Positions 1-13,200 of a stretch of DNA of 64,000 nt are shown in pieces. Numbering within the stretch: the first letter of the stretch is position 1; every line of letters begins with the position of its first letter. The stretch lies in contig VYZI01000106.1 in NCBI GenBank assembly GCA_013397695.1, positions 124,001 through 188,000 of the forward strand. Reading direction: 5' to 3'. The position numbers and the translations under genes were made by a program. The stretch is from Centropus unirufus. Its lineage: Eukaryota > Chordata > Aves > Cuculiformes > Centropidae. The notes under the pieces are model-generated. The model was not told where the DNA came from and searched no databases. It worked only from the letters and a program-made list of their open reading frames with translations.

Positions 1-2970
1 CAGTAGGAAGTCTTTCCTGTGTTAGTTTCATACAACACATCTTGAACTGGTTTAAACCCAAATTTCAACTGCACTAAGTTATTTGGGTCAGTTTAAATTC
101 AAGATGCCCTGGAGACAATCATGACTCTTGATGGAAATTGTTATGAATAATGGGGCTTTTTGACTATAAGTAGAAAATATGTTCCCTATTAAATCACTGT
201 CACCCCAGGCTAGAATATTATTCTCCCAGCTCTTTCCTGTAACCTTCTCCTTTCTCCCCTTATCCATTTGTTCCAAGGCCTGTGCTGTCTTTACCACATT
301 TAAAGCTAGTTCTCCTGATGGCTAAAAGTTGCATTGCAGAAGGTGGGAATTTTCATAGTCCTTTTGCCTTTTTCCATTTTGGACTTAAGCTTTGACTAAG
401 TCTAGAGGTGCAGTCAGATGTCTGTTTTTTTTTTTGTTTGGATTTTTTTTTTATATACATAATCACCCCTACCCAAAATACAAGGGGAGAAAGAAATAGT
501 TAGAAACAGCCAGCCCCTGCATAATACCTTCTCTCTGACCTAGTCCCACTGTCTTCCTTTAAAAGTACTACTTTGGAAATACTCTGCTATGTACTCATTA
601 TCTGTGATCCTAGAAGGAAGATAAGCCAGTAGGTGACAGCATGTTTTATTTAGTTCCCTTTTACTATGTAATTCACATTCCTTCAAGGTCAACACAGGAA
701 CATATCAAGGGCTGATAATCAAAGGATGTATTGATTCACTGCATAACTAGCACAAATAGAGAGAAGCAGTAGACTCTGGCAAGACTCTTCACTAACTGGT
801 TTCTTGGAGGTTTAGAAATTGCAGTAAGTTCACTTCCCAGATCTCCTACCTCAAACACATGTAACACAATACATGTAAAACGCTTGTTGGACTACTGATA
901 CTGACCAGCCTAATAATAGTGATAGAGTAAAACACTGTTAATTTAAAATTAATTTAAAATCTGAAACTATCTGAAAATAGTTTAGTTAATACTGTGGCCA
1001 CCTTTTATAGAGTTGCTTCTGTGCATCACTTCCAAAGCTGAGGCTAGCTACAGAAGCTGTGGATTATTCATATCAGATAATATCAAGATCAGCATTGACT
1101 GCGTATAGAAGGGCAGATTCGGGTATCAAAAACATTCATCACTGGGACAGTCAAGCCTCTCAAACAGCTTATTATAACAGCACTCCGAGAATTTGCTTTA
1201 CTGTAAAAAGAACTGCATCCAGGAAAAAATATTGTCATGAAAATATTTTATCTGGAAATTGCATAGTTATAAATTAGAGGATAAACCAGTCTATCACATT
1301 AGTTTTTGAAAGACATGATTTTTCTGTACAGATACACTGAATAAAAAAGCAAGAGCATTTTAATATTCATATTTCTGGATTAAGAATCAGAAAGACATGA
1401 ATAGACTATCAACTAAGCACATAGCTTTACTGGTGACTGTTTCTATGCTTTCAATCAGACATTCATTTTAAAAATATTAGCATGGCTCCATAGATCACGA
1501 AGACATCTACTTCCTAGTGTTTCCCCTTCGTATATGCTTGGCAGAAAGTTTATTTCTTTGTGTCAGCAAGGTAAAGTACTTGAAAAAATGAAATGCTGTT
1601 ACTGTGCCCTCAAAGTTCTGTAAATAAATATATATATGTAATTTTTTTTTCTAAATTCAACTTTTTGGTATTAGTACTATTAATATTATAATAGTACTTA
1701 GAATTCCAGATCAAATGACAGCAGTATACAACTATTAAGCCACATTTTAGGTCTTTCATAATTTATACTGTTCTTTCAACAAGAAACTACCTACTGTTGG
1801 TGGCATCTGTTCCACTTGAGTCCAGCCATCTAAAAATTAGATGTTAAGTATAAGCTGCTGATCTATTACACTCCTCTTGTCGGTGGGAAAGGAATATACT
1901 TCCAGAGGGTGACTCACCCCATCCTTAGCTGGTGAAAATGAGCAATATCATGGATGTGACCCTCTCCATGTGACCAGAACCTTTCTTCTGATGTAAAGCA
2001 TTTTCCCAAAGTCTCATTATATGACGGGTTGACTATAGAAAGAATCTTTGCAAATGACTCATAGAAAAGTATGCTGATCTAAGTCTCAGATGAATAAAAA
2101 GAGACAATACCACTGAGATCCAGCTCTGAAATTTTTATAGAAAGAATCCCATTGGCTATGATTTGTGTTTGCTTCAAGGTTACATAATTCTGCTGCCAAA
2201 CTTCTAGCTATGTCCAATACTCTATAATAAAAAATGAAAAGATGATTTTAGGGAGGGAATAACAAAAAAATCAATATATGTCAGTGTCCTGTTTTATTTT
2301 TTAGACCTAAAAAAATCAAAAAGTTCTAGTATTTACATAAGCAGCTATTCTTATAAGGAAATTACACAATGCAATAGATTAGGGTATCCTATTTTGAGAA
2401 GAACAGTACAACACCTGTATTTTCCTTATTAGGATTTCAGTTATGGTGATCCAGAAAAGGACACCTACAAATAATCAACAGGGCTCTGACTTACAAGCAC
2501 TTGCATGGCTAAACTCCCTGTGGGATTTGTCCTAAATAGGTAGTTCTCAGTTTGTGAAGTTTACCACGCAAAAATCTTTTTCTTTTGGAACTGTCTCAAT
2601 GGAGGCATTTTCAGTCAGGTTGAATGCAACATCAGGTTCAATGCAACATCAGCTTCAAGTCATAAATGACACATAAGCCTAGATGTGAGGTATGACAATT
2701 GAACCCCACATGAATCATGTGCAGCAGCTAAAAAAGATTACATTTATGCTGTGTGTAAAAAAATCATACATTATATGGAACAATAATGGTTTCCTTGTCT
2801 AAAAACATAGGAAAGCTGCCTTCATTACCCCATTATCCTTATGATTCATTAAGCATTACCTTGTAACATTTAAATGAAATGAAAATGTCTTTCAAGTGCA
2901 GACTCTTCCACCTATGTTATTTCTATGCATATGTTTTCAAAAGTCTTTTTTCCCTTTCTTCTCTTCATAG
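1..2970 (+). other. MMP16: MMP16 intron 4, 3' portion
   Basis: This is non-coding, AT-rich sequence that ends in a clear acceptor: a long pyrimidine tract from about 2947 followed by CATAG at 2966-2970. I see no exon, RNA gene or recognisable transposon in it. The only structured piece is a short tandem duplication at 2616-2658. Intron number is inferred from the ten-exon mammalian gene; the intron's 5' end lies outside the window. Confidence 0.8.
2616..2658. repeat. 17-bp tandem duplication
   Basis: The unit caggttgaatgcaacat (2616-2632) is followed directly by a copy with one change (2633-2649) and then by a partial third copy (2650-2658). It lies in MMP16 intron 4 about 300 bp upstream of the catalytic exon. 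No function is implied. Confidence 0.8.
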
Positions 2971-3132
2971 GAAATGATCTGTTTCTAGTTGCAGTGCATG
3001 AACTAGGACATGCTCTGGGCTTGGAGCACTCTAATGATCCCACTGCAATCATGGCTCCCTTTTACCAGTATATGGAAACTGACAACTTCAAACTACCTAA
3101 TGATGATTTACAGGGCATCCAGAAGATATACG
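2971..3132 (+). CDS. MMP16: MMP16 exon 5: zinc-binding active site of MT3-MMP
   Basis: This exon encodes the C-terminal part of the catalytic domain of membrane-type 3 matrix metalloproteinase, a cell-surface zinc endopeptidase that acts on extracellular matrix and activates proMMP-2 (family knowledge). The translation begins within a glycine codon (phase 1) and reads GNDLFLVAVHELGHALGLEH. The HExxHxxGxxH zinc site lies at 2997-3029: three histidine ligands plus the catalytic glutamate at 3000. The Met-turn methionine is at 3051-3053, in the sequence AIMAPFYQ. The exon ends in ...GIQKIY plus the first base of a glycine codon. Acceptor TTCATAG and donor G|GTATGT are both good. The length of 162 nt fits phase 1/1. 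All catalytic residues are intact. The combination of active-site and Met-turn flanks matches MMP16 better than MMP14, MMP15 or MMP24, judged from memory of the family. Confidence 0.96.
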
Positions 3133-5974
3133 GTATGTCATGCTCTAATTAAGCAACATGTCTTTCATTTTAGAATACATCTGAGGTCCTCCGGCGCAAA
3201 TGTGTCAGTGTAGACTCTGCCACTTAATATGCCACAAGCCGTCTTGTGAGTAGACCAAAGGTTTTGATGAAGCTTTGTTACTTACTCACTGTTCGTAACT
3301 TGAATTCAAATTTGCACTTACCCCGAATAGCAACTTTAAATGTTTTTAACCAGAAAGAAAATATCTGCAAAAGGATCCCAAACTATATAAATATTAAAAA
3401 ATACAGGCCTTTAACCATAATGAGCTTATTTCTTCAGTAGTCCAAGCTCATGTGACTGGATGAATTGATTGTTTCTCAGTTTATCAGTAATAATACTAAA
3501 TGGTTTCCCAAGTGCACAAAATCTGTAAATCCAGTAAAACTCTGTTGTGATAAATATAGCAAATTGATCTCAAAAGAATTAGATTACCAGCCCCAGATTT
3601 TTAGCTACCTAGGGGGAAAAAGGGCCATTTTTTAAAAAATAGGTTTATTTAGGGCTTTTGTGATCTGATATAAAAGACACATGTGATGTAAATCACCTAT
3701 GCATGTGTTGAAATAAATTTGACAAGGCAAGTTAATTTAAATTTAAAAAACAAAACAAATGAAACAATCCCATTTTGATTGTGGGTTGAGTGCTAACACT
3801 AACTCCCATATTACTCTCTCTTACATTTCCAAAGACAAGTTTTTGTTCTTGGTTTGAAAGACTTTGATTTTAATTTGTCTGGGTTTTGATTTTTTTTGGT
3901 GGGGTGGGGTTGTTTTGGGTGTACTTTTAGTATATTTCATTTTTCTCTCTTACAGTGAAAAATCTGTGGTATCTGTATGTTAATGCTACATATCCAGTAT
4001 GTAATATTTGTAATTTCCCTGCTTAATATTCTTCAATTAGTTCTGTATTGGATTCAGTTTTGTATTCACAATTATTTTCAGTTTAAAGGTTTGTCAGATT
4101 TGTATTGAATATTATCAGGGGCATTCTTTACTGCCAGAAATAACGATGATCATGTAGAATTACCATGCTTCTAACTGGAACTCTGCAGTGCCTGTGATTC
4201 ATATTAACAAGCTTTTAAAAATATTATGTTAACAAGCACTGATATATATTCCCATGAAGCATCAATAGCAACTTTAGAAGGATTGGCTGTTCAAGTTTTG
4301 TTTTGCTGTTGGGTTTTTTTCTATGCGATTGTTTCTCATGACCTCCAAAGTTAGTAGTCTAGACTTAAAGGCTAGACAAGAATCCTTTACTGGAAAACTA
4401 ACAGCTCTAACAGCTGTGGGCTATGCATTAGGAGAAATGTGTTACCCCTGGGAAGTAATATCTGGCATCACCACCAAATGGCATACAAAAACTTTGGTTT
4501 GGGGTTAAAACTTCCCATCATGAGCTACTGCAAACTTATTCCTTTGCTGCTTTTAAAATCAAGAAGTGATCTAGAATCATAACCTCAATAAAAATGTCAT
4601 GCCTATTAAAATAATTACTTTGGTCTGCAGTATTCCTTGAAACACTACTGTTGACTGTAGATTATAAATGTTACAAGCCTTAAAATTGTGAATGAAATGC
4701 CTTATTAAATTGTATGACAACCATTTGGTGCATTTAATATTTCCTTACATAGTCCATCTTGTTCTTTAGAAAGTATACTTTTATTGACAAAGTATCAGAA
4801 GTTCAAATGCCACTTATTCAGCCTGAGAGTTGTATTACTATTCAGAAGTCTTTCTGAAGCATATAATGCAAATTATATTTATTTTAAAAAGCAAAATTGA
4901 TTGTGTATTTGAATGATTTGGAGAGTGGCCTGAACAAAAAGAGCAAAATTGAAGTGTCCATTTTGTTTTCAGAGATCTTACTGAACCAACTAAAACTTTC
5001 TACCTTTGGCACATGGGAAATATAAATAAAACTAGGTTTAGAAAAGGAAAGGCATTTCCAGTACACTCACTGCAAGTCATTATGAACAGCATCTTCCCAG
5101 GCTGATCTTTTAAATTTCAGATAGAGAAATTATGAGTGGGTTAGTTACTTCTCTTGTCACGGAACTCTACATTATGACAGAAAATGTATCTGAAAGAAAA
5201 AAAAATGTTTAAAACCACTTTATGGGTTTTTTGTCCATTTATCCTCAGGACAACTATTATTACCAGGTATCTAACCATATGTGACTAATTGAAAAATTAA
5301 AATGAAAATACTAATTAATTTCAGAAAACTGAGGAAAAAAATGTGAATGATGTTTTTTGTTTATATGAATGCCTAGGATTTGAAATCCACTTTCAAGAGC
5401 TTATACATAGCAAGACACATTGGGGAAACCTGTGAATGTCCTCTTGCTGATCCACGTGACCTTACCTGGTCTACAAATTGTGTCAGAAGGAAATACATAT
5501 ATATACAGATTTATATACAGATGTTAGTTGATGTGTAGAAATTGAAAATATGGGTTGAAAACCAACTGATTGCTGATAGCCCAACTAGGAGCAGTTTTGT
5601 TCTCCTTTATTTTCTGAAATACCTAATGATTCTCTTTTAATGATTCTTAATTGGTAAAGTATGCTACGAATTACTTGTCATCTGACATAATAGTGGAATA
5701 TGCATCCTTTGCAAGTTTTATTGGAACGTTCTTCCAATAAGGAAGGAGAATTCTAGATAATGAATAGTAATAGCTTTCTTCATTTGTACATTGGTTTTAT
5801 GGTAGTCTTTCATTATACCCTTTAACAACATGGGAAAGATATATTAGGTCACTCTTTCAATTCCCACCCCACTGTAGGATTTGCACTGCTTACAATAGGC
5901 TTTTGTTGTGCATTTGTTCTTTGAGTGCCACTGGTAGGCGTGTAAACTACTTCCTGCTATTGTATATTTTAAAG
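3133..5974 (+). other. MMP16: MMP16 intron 5
   Basis: This 2,842-bp intron has donor GTATGT at 3133 and acceptor TTTAAAG ending at 5974. The acceptor is unusual: the last bases before it are purine-rich and the pyrimidine tract is short. A G-rich patch at about 3899-3927 has only three clear G runs. I recognise no transposon or RNA gene here. Confidence 0.9.
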
Positions 5975-6192
5975 GTCCACCTGACAGGATACCACCACCA
6001 ACAAGGCCTCTGCCAACAGTGCCCCCACATCGTTCAAACCCTCCAGCAGACCCCCGGAAGAATGACAGACAACCAAAACCTCCACGACAACCCACTGGTG
6101 ACAAACCTTCCTATCCCGGAGCCAAGCCTAACATCTGTGATGGGAACTTCAACACACTGGCTATTCTTCGCCGGGAAATGTTTGTTTTCAAG
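5975..6192 (+). CDS. MMP16: MMP16 exon 6: hinge and start of hemopexin domain
   Basis: This exon encodes the proline-rich linker between the catalytic and hemopexin domains and the start of hemopexin blade I. The reading frame starts with two bases of the glycine codon shared with exon 5, then PPDRIPPPTRPLPTVPPHR, followed by a basic and proline-rich stretch. The first hemopexin motif is NICDGNFNTLAILRREMFVF. Its cysteine (6136-6138) is expected to pair with the cysteine at 43993-43995 in the last exon and close the four-bladed propeller. The exon ends in phase 0 with donor AAG|GTAGGA; it is 218 nt long. Compared with the mammalian protein as I recall it, the linker is two residues longer, at RQPKPP and TGDKPS. 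This is consistent with a computed C-terminal length of 373 residues against 371 expected from human MMP16. Confidence 0.95.
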
Positions 6193-9100
6193 GTAGGAGG
6201 CTGTGAATTTTTCAATGATACTTCAAAGGTCTACATTTTTCTTTTTTTTTTTTTAAGCAAACTCTCATTCATCATGACTTTGCTTTTCCAGCCTGTTCAC
6301 AGTTAGAAAGTTCAAGAAAGAAATTAAAAAATAAACATACACATGGCATAAATGTCTAGCAGAGGGCTGCTGTAATGTTCTATTCTGGGAAAATACCCAT
6401 CTCAGCAGAAACTGTAATGTCTCGAAATGTAAGGGTAAATAAATGCTGCATGTTATGGAGAGATAAAAAGTGTAAATCAACTAATGAATAATAGGGTTTA
6501 TTTACTTGGGAACACAGCCACATCCTGACATCCAATAGATACTGTGTCTTCAACCGTTTTTTCCCCATGGAGCTATAATTTTAATTTTACAATTAGATCT
6601 GTCATTTACAAGGGAAGTTTGCCATTGTGTTGTGGTTGCATTGAAACCACAATATCTAAGTAAAGGTCTTTGCCACAAAAATCTTATTGCAAACGTGTCA
6701 TTGTTTATTTCCATTTATCTTCTTGTTCTGAGCTGATAAATGTGGTATATGCAAAAATTGAAACAAACAAACTGAACTGAAAGGGAATCTTTTGCTACTA
6801 GGACTTTGCTAAGACTCATGGACATCAAAGCTATCTTAGGAGAATTATATGCAATGTGGTTTCCAGAAGGCACTGAATGTTGAAGAATAATTACAGAATC
6901 ATCATTATTCAGTCTTTTAAATTTTAAACCAACTTGCTGACAGTGTTGTCAAATGATACAGAATCAAGCAACAAGATAATCTATTATTTTGAGTGACTTT
7001 AGATACATCTTATTAGCAATGCTACCGTATCTTTTCCTTTCTTTAGTGTACCTGAAAAAATACGTACAAATAGCTTTACCTGAATTCATTCAAAATTATT
7101 GTGCTATCTTCACAATTCAACGAGCAGGAAATATTTTTCACATAAACAGTTAAGGATTTTGCCAGTCCCACAGCTGTCAGTCCTTTCCATTTGAAAGAAA
7201 AAAAGGTTTATTTTCAAGCACTTGTTGATCCTGAACTCAGACTTCTTCTTATTACTAAAATTCCAAGGTTAACGTAAAATCTAATTTTCTAACTGAACAT
7301 TAAACAGGATACTAATATAGCTACTTCAGTCTCATGTCATCCACCTCAAGAGCAATGCAACATAGTCTCATTTATTTTAGACATAAGTGAATAAATAGTG
7401 AAATGCTATTCCACTAATAAAAAAACTCCTGTCTAGCCAAATCTATGTTCCTGAATTAAAAGATTCACCACCACTACAAATCACTCTTACCTATTCTGAC
7501 TGAAAATACAAATTAAGTTTTCTCTGGAAGTGTTTGCTGCTTCCTGCCTTAACACCACATGTTTAATATAAATGTGTACTAGTGTGCTTAGTAGTGTGTA
7601 AACTGCATTTGTACTCCAAAATTAAAATTAGATTCATGACATACACATTAATGAGAAAATATGGTAAAAATTTGTCAGAGAAAAATGACCAGTAAGAGTG
7701 TTTCTAGATTTCATGTTTAAAGCCTGACTTCCCACAACAAAGTTGCTGTAATCAGGAAAGTAATGTTTTGGAAAGACGAGAAAGAGGTGGTTTTTGTCCA
7801 GCTTAGTTTCTTTAAGGGTCCCACATACCCCCTTTCCTCTTCATGGTACTTGGGAGTATAGCAAGGCAGGACTTGGGCTTGCATGCTAAGCAATATAATT
7901 TACTTAAGCATACATATTTACTTAAATATATGTCTTGAATTTGTAGTCTGAGACTCTTTGAATTTACGAGAAAAAAGGCGTTAACTTTCTTATTTGTACA
8001 TTAATTTGCTAATGAAGACTTTTGTCTGTTAAATGAGCTGCATTACATATTTGAGATTTTTTTTTCTTTTCTTTGAGGTGTTTCTTGGTGTATGGGGAGG
8101 AGTAGAAAAGGAGGAGAAAAGGGAAGAAGGAATTAGAAAAGTCAGAGGTTATTAACTAATTTTCAACTTAGTTTGCAGGACCTCATGGGGCAATTTATAA
8201 GGAAAAGCTTAGCATGTGAGACTGTAGCAGGAGCAGGGAGGAATTCTCAGAAGGTATAAACAGGAATAGAAGTATAATACAGGGAGAACATTCAGCAATG
8301 GAGGAAGCAAAGTTGGAGTTTCTGTGACCTGACACAACAAAAAAAAAAAACAAACCTCTTTGCCCTTTGTCCCTTAATGCTAGCACAAGGGGAGAGTGAG
8401 AAAGCAAGACTGATGGGCTGAGAGCCAAGTACAGAGAAGTGGCGAATTGGAGAGGGTTGATGGTAGTACTGTACCAGGTGGAAACAATTAAAGAAGAATT
8501 ATGGCCTTCATTAGAAGAATTGTTGCTGGGTAGTTCCCAGATGAGTTAAATTAATAAAGTTGGAGGCTAATCAAATGATATCCTTTTCTTCCTTAGTCTT
8601 TGTCCACAGGTCTATAATGATTGTGTAGTGCCAGATTTTAGTGCCTTCTGAATGGCATTTTCGCCATGTACCAATTTCAAATTGAAAATAGCCACTTTTT
8701 TTTTTATCTCATGGGCAAGTCTCAAGCTCAGGAGCTCTGTTTGCTTAAATAATGCTTGAAATTGCTTGGGATATTAGTCACAGACTTAAAGAATGTAAGC
8801 CCTTTTGAATAATTACATTCTAATTTAAACATAAAACTGAAGCATGAAAGAACAGTTTGAGATACACTGTGGACTTTCATAGTAGAAGACAAACTTAATT
8901 TCAGGAATATTGTTTTCTCTTGGTTGTTGAGTTAGTAAGTATGCTTAAGAGTATCAGACTATTAGAAACAATTTATATGTTCAGTCAAATTGGTTAACTT
9001 TGTGGTTTTAAGACTCTTTGACATTCTCAAATGGATATATACAGAGTTAAACTGAGTAACAATAAACCTGGAGGGAAAGTGAAATTTATGCTTGTCCATC

Positions 9101-12100
9101 CCTTTTAATTTTATTGTTTATTGTTTTGGCATTATTTTGACAATTAACAATCCTAGCAATACCTGATAAAATCGCAGGGTTATAGAAATGACATAAGGAG
9201 GAACTGTTCTTGCTCTAATATGAACAGTTAACACAAAAGCAAAGCAATCGACTTGTTAAAGATTCCTCAAAGTTCACCAAATAAAATTAGAGTTTTCTGG
9301 ATCAGTTGTTTTGGTAGAAATTATTGGATTTTTAGGAAAACAGAATTATTTTTCATCAAAGATGGATGGATTACTGACATATAAATGTGTTGTCCCAAAA
9401 AGATTTCTTCATGAATTGGTAAAATTAGATGCCTTTAAAATGCCCCGACTAGTTTAAGGCTTGAGGACACAGGATGCAATCAAAGAAAAACATTAGTTAA
9501 AATCAATGTTCTGTAACTCTCAGTTTAAGTTGTTATCAACTGCTATGTTAAAATATTTGAAGCTTGTGTTAGTTGAATTAAGTTTTTTTTAATTACTGCT
9601 ATTATTTAATATTTGCTTGAACTGATATAAGCACGTATCAGGGCTGAGGAATTTCTATGCCAAAATTCATGAGTGACAGGTTTTTATCTTGAGATTCCTG
9701 TTAGCTTCTATATTTATGCTGAATGCAATTAGTATTTAGCTGTCACTCTCATTTCCAATCTTTTCTCCAGCTATTTTCTCCACCTATTTAGTTAGAACTC
9801 CCCAGGGACACAGAAAATGACTGAAAATTAAGGGAAAAAATTGGTCTTCCTTTTCTGGGAAAGTTGTGCAGAGTGGTATGGTGCTTTCTGCCTTTAATGG
9901 AAAAACCTCTCAGCCATTTTATATAGCAATATGGGGTATTCGGCAATTCTGTCTTCTTAAAGCCTCCTGAGAGTACCTCCAGGACTAACTGTGCCATGAA
10001 AAGGAATGTCTAAGGTCACCCGAGAAGATCCATTAGTGAAGAAGTTTACAACATATATTTCCACTTTTGTCCTGTGCAATTTACACTGTTATTCTAGTCT
10101 TCTATAGCAAGAGTTTTGAATATAATCTAGGGTGTCCTATCAATAAAGTTACTTATGTTAATGATTTCCGAATCTTTTATACAGTTAAAAAATTATCAGT
10201 GTTGGCCAGTGGTTGCACAAAATGTATTATCTCTCAAAGAACGCAGGAAACACATTGCTTATTCTGTTATTTTTGAGGTTCTTATAGCTTGACTTAGTGC
10301 ACTCACTGTTCCTTGGCAACAAAATTACCTCTAGCTTTGCTCCAACAATGTGTGTTGTTGCTTTTAATATGCTTTTTCTTTGTGCCCTTTTCAGTTTCAC
10401 AGATTTTAACAAAATCCTTAGGTTTTTTAACAGTTTACTTCTAGAAAAGTAAAAATTAAATGTGTGGAATTTCTGTGTAATCAGCAAGTTAACAGGTCAA
10501 GTCACTGCTCTTAGTTTATGAGAAACAGATTTTTGCTTCGCAGAAGAACATTTCATTAATGCTAAATCCTAAGAAACAAATTAATTCATCCTGTATAATC
10601 TATAATGGTTTCAGTATTCATGCTGGAAAAGTTAACTCACTCCTTGAAGACAGTATTTTTGACCACTGTCAAATATTAGGATGTTTGTTGAAATATAAGT
10701 GTAGGAGAAAGTAGCTTGTCTGTCAGACAAATAGCATTTACAGTGCATTTACAGTCTTCCGAAATGTTACCATTACAGATGGTAGAATATGGAACCAATT
10801 TTCAGGAGGCCTTGACAGGCTGTGTTTTACTGTGTCTCCACAACTCGCAGAAATTTGTTTTCTGACTCTTCATCTGCTAAGGACCATTGTAAAAACATTT
10901 ATGACGTGCCAAACTAGCCAAGCCAATTAGGCTGGTGTTACCACTTGACAATAGTTCCCTTGCTTCCATACATAACTGTATAGATGCCACTTAATAACCT
11001 TTTCAGAATTGTGTGTTTATATAGAGCATGCTGTTAAACACAAAAAGTTAAAAAAAACAAACCTATTTCTTCATATGTGGTGAACATGAGGAACTTCTAA
11101 AACATTTTAGCATTGCATTAATCATAATAGGGAGGTCTAAAAAAAACCTGTAAGATGGAGGGGAAAATGCTACTAGTAAAAATTAGAGACAAAGAAACAG
11201 CTACAGTTAGAGACTTGACAACACCATATCTAAAAGCAGATTTTTTTCCAAACCTCTCCTGGGCTGTTTGTGTAGCTGTTTTTTTGTGATACTGTGGATA
11301 TCTCGGCTGTCAGTTGCAGCCTGGGAAAGTTCAGCAGAAGGTTCTGTGGAAGTAGACAGTTTGGTATTTGAGAGGGAAAACCACTGAACTTCTCAGCTGT
11401 AAAAGACTGGGAACAGGAAGTCAGAGGTGCCGAGAGAAAACTCCTTTCACCCTACTTCTTACATCATTATGTTAGGAAGAACAATCGATGGAACTTGCCA
11501 TTTTTTAACTTATCAAAGAGAAGGGGTGCTTTAATTCAAGTAGTTCAGGTTATATGTTGAAAAGGAAGGAGAAAAGCAAGAAAACCATAATGGGGACTTC
11601 AGTGTATCTCAGTAGACCAAGCCCATTGGAAATGTACAGTATGGATATTTTGTAGCACAAAACCAAATTGTAGCATGTCAAGAAGGAAAGAAGCACGTTG
11701 TGGAATACAAAAAAATCATAGCTTGTACTGTTTTGATAAATGGATACTTTCACTGACAGATGTAAAAATATTTTCCAAATGCCTCCTGAAATATTTACTG
11801 TGCTTCTACACTAGGGAAGGGTTTTAGCTAGCACATTTTACAGGTTTAAAATGGAAAGTACAGTGTGTTCATCAGTGTATGGAAAGCAAGTAGTATATTC
11901 CATTCAAGTGCAGAGGAATTTAGACAGGAATGTAATTACCTTGGTAATAATTGTATCAGAATTGTTTAGTTAAATTTTTTCTACCCTCTCATGTTTTAAA
12001 ACAATTGTCTTGGACTTTATTGTCTTTAGTTTTATGTCCATTCAAAAGACTCCAACCCAGTCTTAGCTGTACTTACTATCTAGCACCTACTAATCCATAA

Positions 12101-12924
12101 ATATTATGTATAGAAAGTTCTACTACATCAGAAATATATTATTGGGACTTTATTTGTAAAACCATCAGTGCAAGGGATATGCAGGTTATTGAAAAAAATA
12201 TAGGCAATTTGAACTGATTAACAATCTGCACCATCTGGCTTATAAAATTCCTATTATTCAGGCCCATTAAAAAGTATAACCTTAGCAGGGCTTTAGGTTT
12301 CTCAGAAGAAAGAATACCACTTTTTTCCAAAAGGCTATGTTTTAATTGGCAAACAACATGGTATAAAAGGATTTGATCAGTAGCAGAACAGATGATATTG
12401 AGCTTCTCTCATGTCTATCCCATGTGCTTTACTTTTAATTAGATACTGACTGTCCTCTGAGGCCAAACAGTTCCATTGTAGATGTGGTTCAGATTTTTCT
12501 GAAGGGCAGCTATCCATTAGACACTGATGTCTTTTGCCTGTGGCCCCCTCGATAGAGTACCATGAAAGCATTTCATTCAGTGCAAGCGGTGCTGCCATTG
12601 TAACATGTAATTGCTTACACCATTCTCACCCAAATAAACCCTCACATACAAAAAACATAATATCATTTCTACCCATACATTTTTGCATGACACAGTAGTA
12701 CCTTTTGCTTGACTACCTCTGTAATGGGAGTTTGGATGATGTGCATTGCAACATAGTCCAGGAGGTAGATTTAACAGCTGCGCCAAGACAGCACCTTGAC
12801 CTTACAGACTAATTTCTTTCCTAAGAAATTCCTCTTTTCCTAGACTAATTTCCCTGAGAAAAACAAGTCACAGGGCCTTATTTTAATTCCATTTAAACAT
12901 AAGGGAAAAGTTTTTCATTGGAAA

Positions 12925-13045
12925 CGCTTACTGTAGCAGGTTGTCCAGAGAGTTTATTGTATCTCCATCTTTGCAGATGCTTAAAAACTTGAGCAAAGGA
13001 AGGTTGGATCTTCAAACCTCAACCCTTCTGTGATTTTGTGTCGTG
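12925..13045 (+). mobile_element. Degraded CR1 LINE 3' fragment
   Basis: The sequence GTAGCAGGTTGTCCAGAGAG, then a 'tctccatctttgcagatgct'-type segment, then 'ttcaaacctcaacccttctg' and a 'tgtgattttgtg' tail follow the order of a CR1 3' end in sense orientation, with many substitutions and internal deletions. Boundaries are approximate. The assignment comes from remembered CR1 consensus features. Confidence 0.6.
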
Positions 13046-13149
13046 ATTGAAATATAAGCACTAAAAACACATACCCTCCCAAAATGTTTGTGTTACCTTT
13101 CTCCACCTTCCTCCAAAGGAGGGATAAAGTATTTTGTCCTACTCCCCTA

Positions 13150-13200
13150 AAACCTCCAGAGGCCCTTTCCTGCCTCAGCCACTCTGTAATTCTGTGAATC
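13150..13200 (+). mobile_element. CR1 LINE tail fragment
   Basis: This short piece contains 'acctccagaggccctttcc', 'cctcagccactctgtaattc' and 'tgtgaat', which resemble the terminal 50 bp of a CR1 copy in sense orientation. It lies about 100 bp downstream of another CR1 tail, so there are either two nested or adjacent old insertions or a duplicated 3' end. Confidence 0.5.
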
